From an uncultured Acidobacteriaceae bacterium (GTDB lineage Bacteria > Acidobacteriota > Terriglobia > Terriglobales > Acidobacteriaceae): a DNA stretch of 6,791 nt. Positions 5,702-6,791 of the stretch are shown here, one piece after another (the first letter of the stretch is position 1; the number at the start of each line of letters is the position of its first letter). The notes beneath the pieces are model-generated. The model made no database searches. It saw only the letters and a program-made list of their open reading frames with translations, and had not been told where the DNA came from. The position numbers and the translations under genes were made by a program. The DNA is taken from contig CAIMNN010000037.1 of the NCBI GenBank assembly GCA_903842845.1, positions 1-6,791 on the forward strand. Reading direction: 5' to 3'.

Positions 5702-6790
5702 ATGAAAAAGGCACTTATTACTGGCATTACCGGGCAGGACGGGGCCTATCTGGCCGAGTTCCTATTGGAAAAAGGCTACGAGGTGCATGGCATCAAGCGG
5801 CGCTCGTCGCTGTTCAACACGCAGCGCATCGACCATCTGTATGAGGACCCGCATCAATCGAAGCCGCGGCTGCTGCTGCACTACGGCGACATGACAGATT
5901 CGCTGAGCCTGCTACGGACGATAGAGCAGATACGGCCGGATGAGATCTACAACCTTGCCGCGCAAAGCCATGTGAAGGTTTCGTTTGAGGAGCCTGAGTA
6001 CACGGCCAATACGGACGCGCTTGGAGTGCTGCGGGTTCTGGAAGCGATCCGCCTGCTGGGGATGGAGAAGAAGACGCGCTTTTACCAGGCGTCGACCTCG
6101 GAGATGTATGGCCTGGTAAACGAGACGCCGCAGACGGAGACGACGCCGTTTCACCCGCGCTCGCCGTATGGAGTGGCCAAAGTTTACGGTTACTGGATAA
6201 CGGTGAACTATCGCGAGGCGTATGGGATTTACGCTTCGAACGGAATTCTGTTCAATCATGAGTCGCCGGTGCGTGGCGAGACCTTTGTGACGCGCAAGAT
6301 AACGCGCGGATTGAGCCGCATTCTTGTGGGACTTGATGATTGCTTGTACATGGGCAATCTTGATTCGCTGCGCGATTGGGGTCATGCACGAGATTTTGTC
6401 GAGGCGCAGTGGCTGATACTGCAACACGAAAAGGCCGATGATTTTGTAATTGCAACCGGCGAGCAGCATAGCGTGCGCGAGTTCATAACATTGGCTGCAA
6501 CGCAGCTGGGGATGAAGGTTCACTGGCGGGGCAAAGGCGTGGACGAAGAGCTGATAGACGAGAGTGGGCGGGTGATACTGCGCATCGACCCGAGGTTCTT
6601 CCGCCCTGCCGAGGTGGACACACTGCTTGGCAACGCCGGTAAGGCGCACGAGCAGCTTGGATGGAAGCCGCGGCACAGCTTCAGCGAGATGATCAAAGAG
6701 ATGGTGGAAGAGGACTTGAAGCTGGCGCGTCGCGAACTGCTGGTGAAGAAGCATGGCTATGATGCAGCCGTGGGCTTCAAGGACCACTAA
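5702..6790 (+). CDS. gmd: GDP-mannose 4,6-dehydratase
   Basis: 362 residues, complete, ending one base before the window edge. It removes water from GDP-D-mannose to give GDP-4-keto-6-deoxy-D-mannose in the cytoplasm, using bound NADP. It is an extended short-chain dehydrogenase: GITGQDG at 8-14 binds the cofactor, and KRRSS (32-36) is the NADP-phosphate and subunit-contact loop typical of GMD. Asp63-Met (GDMTD) and NLAAQSHV (84-91) are family motifs. The catalytic residues are Thr132 and Glu134 (ASTSEMYG) and Tyr156/Lys160 (SPYGVAK). LFNHESPVRGETFVTRKI (184-200, within it) and DWGHARDFVEAQW (225-237) are hallmarks of GMD and rule out epimerases. Length is that of the usual enzyme (about 320-375). 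The product feeds GDP-fucose, GDP-rhamnose or perosamine; the next enzyme, for instance a GDP-fucose synthase, would lie to the right. Eight of its 20 Ile codons are ATA, unlike ugd. Confidence 0.97.
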   Translation: MKKALITGITGQDGAYLAEFLLEKGYEVHGIKRRSSLFNTQRIDHLYEDPHQSKPRLLLHYGDMTDSLSLLRTIEQIRPDEIYNLAAQSHVKVSFEEPEYTANTDALGVLRVLEAIRLLGMEKKTRFYQASTSEMYGLVNETPQTETTPFHPRSPYGVAKVYGYWITVNYREAYGIYASNGILFNHESPVRGETFVTRKITRGLSRILVGLDDCLYMGNLDSLRDWGHARDFVEAQWLILQHEKADDFVIATGEQHSVREFITLAATQLGMKVHWRGKGVDEELIDESGRVILRIDPRFFRPAEVDTLLGNAGKAHEQLGWKPRHSFSEMIKEMVEEDLKLARRELLVKKHGYDAAVGFKDH

Positions 6791-6791
6791 A

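Overview
The window looks like chromosomal DNA from a GC-rich Gram-negative bacterium, most likely an acidobacterium of the Terriglobus/Granulicella/Edaphobacter kind. That placement is an inference from the style of the exported proteins (signal peptides ending Ala|Gln, a tandem VOC protein, a YCF48/BNR-type propeller) and the look of the sugar-nucleotide enzymes; no marker gene is present. The theme is nucleotide-sugar supply and cell-surface polysaccharide synthesis.

Left half, minus strand (positions 3716 down to 1): four genes run head to tail with gaps of about 21, 33 and 44 bases and probably form one transcription unit. They are ugd (UDP-glucose 6-dehydrogenase), uxs (UDP-glucuronate decarboxylase), an exported two-domain VOC/glyoxalase-fold protein, and the start of an exported BNR/YCF48-like propeller that runs off the left edge. 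The first two form a complete route from UDP-glucose via UDP-glucuronate to UDP-xylose. The last two have no obvious link to that pathway.

Centre (3717-4098): a 382-base divergent intergenic region with lower GC than its neighbours. It carries several dyads. The most striking is an 11-base motif, CARGTTMCCAA, present three times (two direct copies, one inverted), plus a tandem 10-base repeat on the ugd side. It is probably the control region for both directions.

Right half, plus strand: a small outer-membrane beta-barrel protein (4099-4677) followed by a good intrinsic terminator; a divergent WecG/TagA/CpsF-family glycosyltransferase (4816-5583); and gmd, GDP-mannose 4,6-dehydratase (5702-6790), complete and ending one base before the right edge. 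Gmd makes GDP-4-keto-6-deoxymannose, the precursor of GDP-fucose, GDP-rhamnose and related sugars; the next enzyme would lie beyond the window.

Together the genes supply xylose/glucuronate and 6-deoxyhexose donors plus a glycosyltransferase for a surface glycan. The glycosyltransferase and gmd use the Ile codon ATA heavily (14 of 33 Ile by hand count), while ugd, uxs and the barrel gene almost never do. This suggests that the block from about 4816 rightward has a different origin. I see no RNA genes, CRISPR array, insertion sequence or phage feature, and no clearly new multi-gene system. The most promising unexplained signals are the three-copy motif and the codon-usage break.
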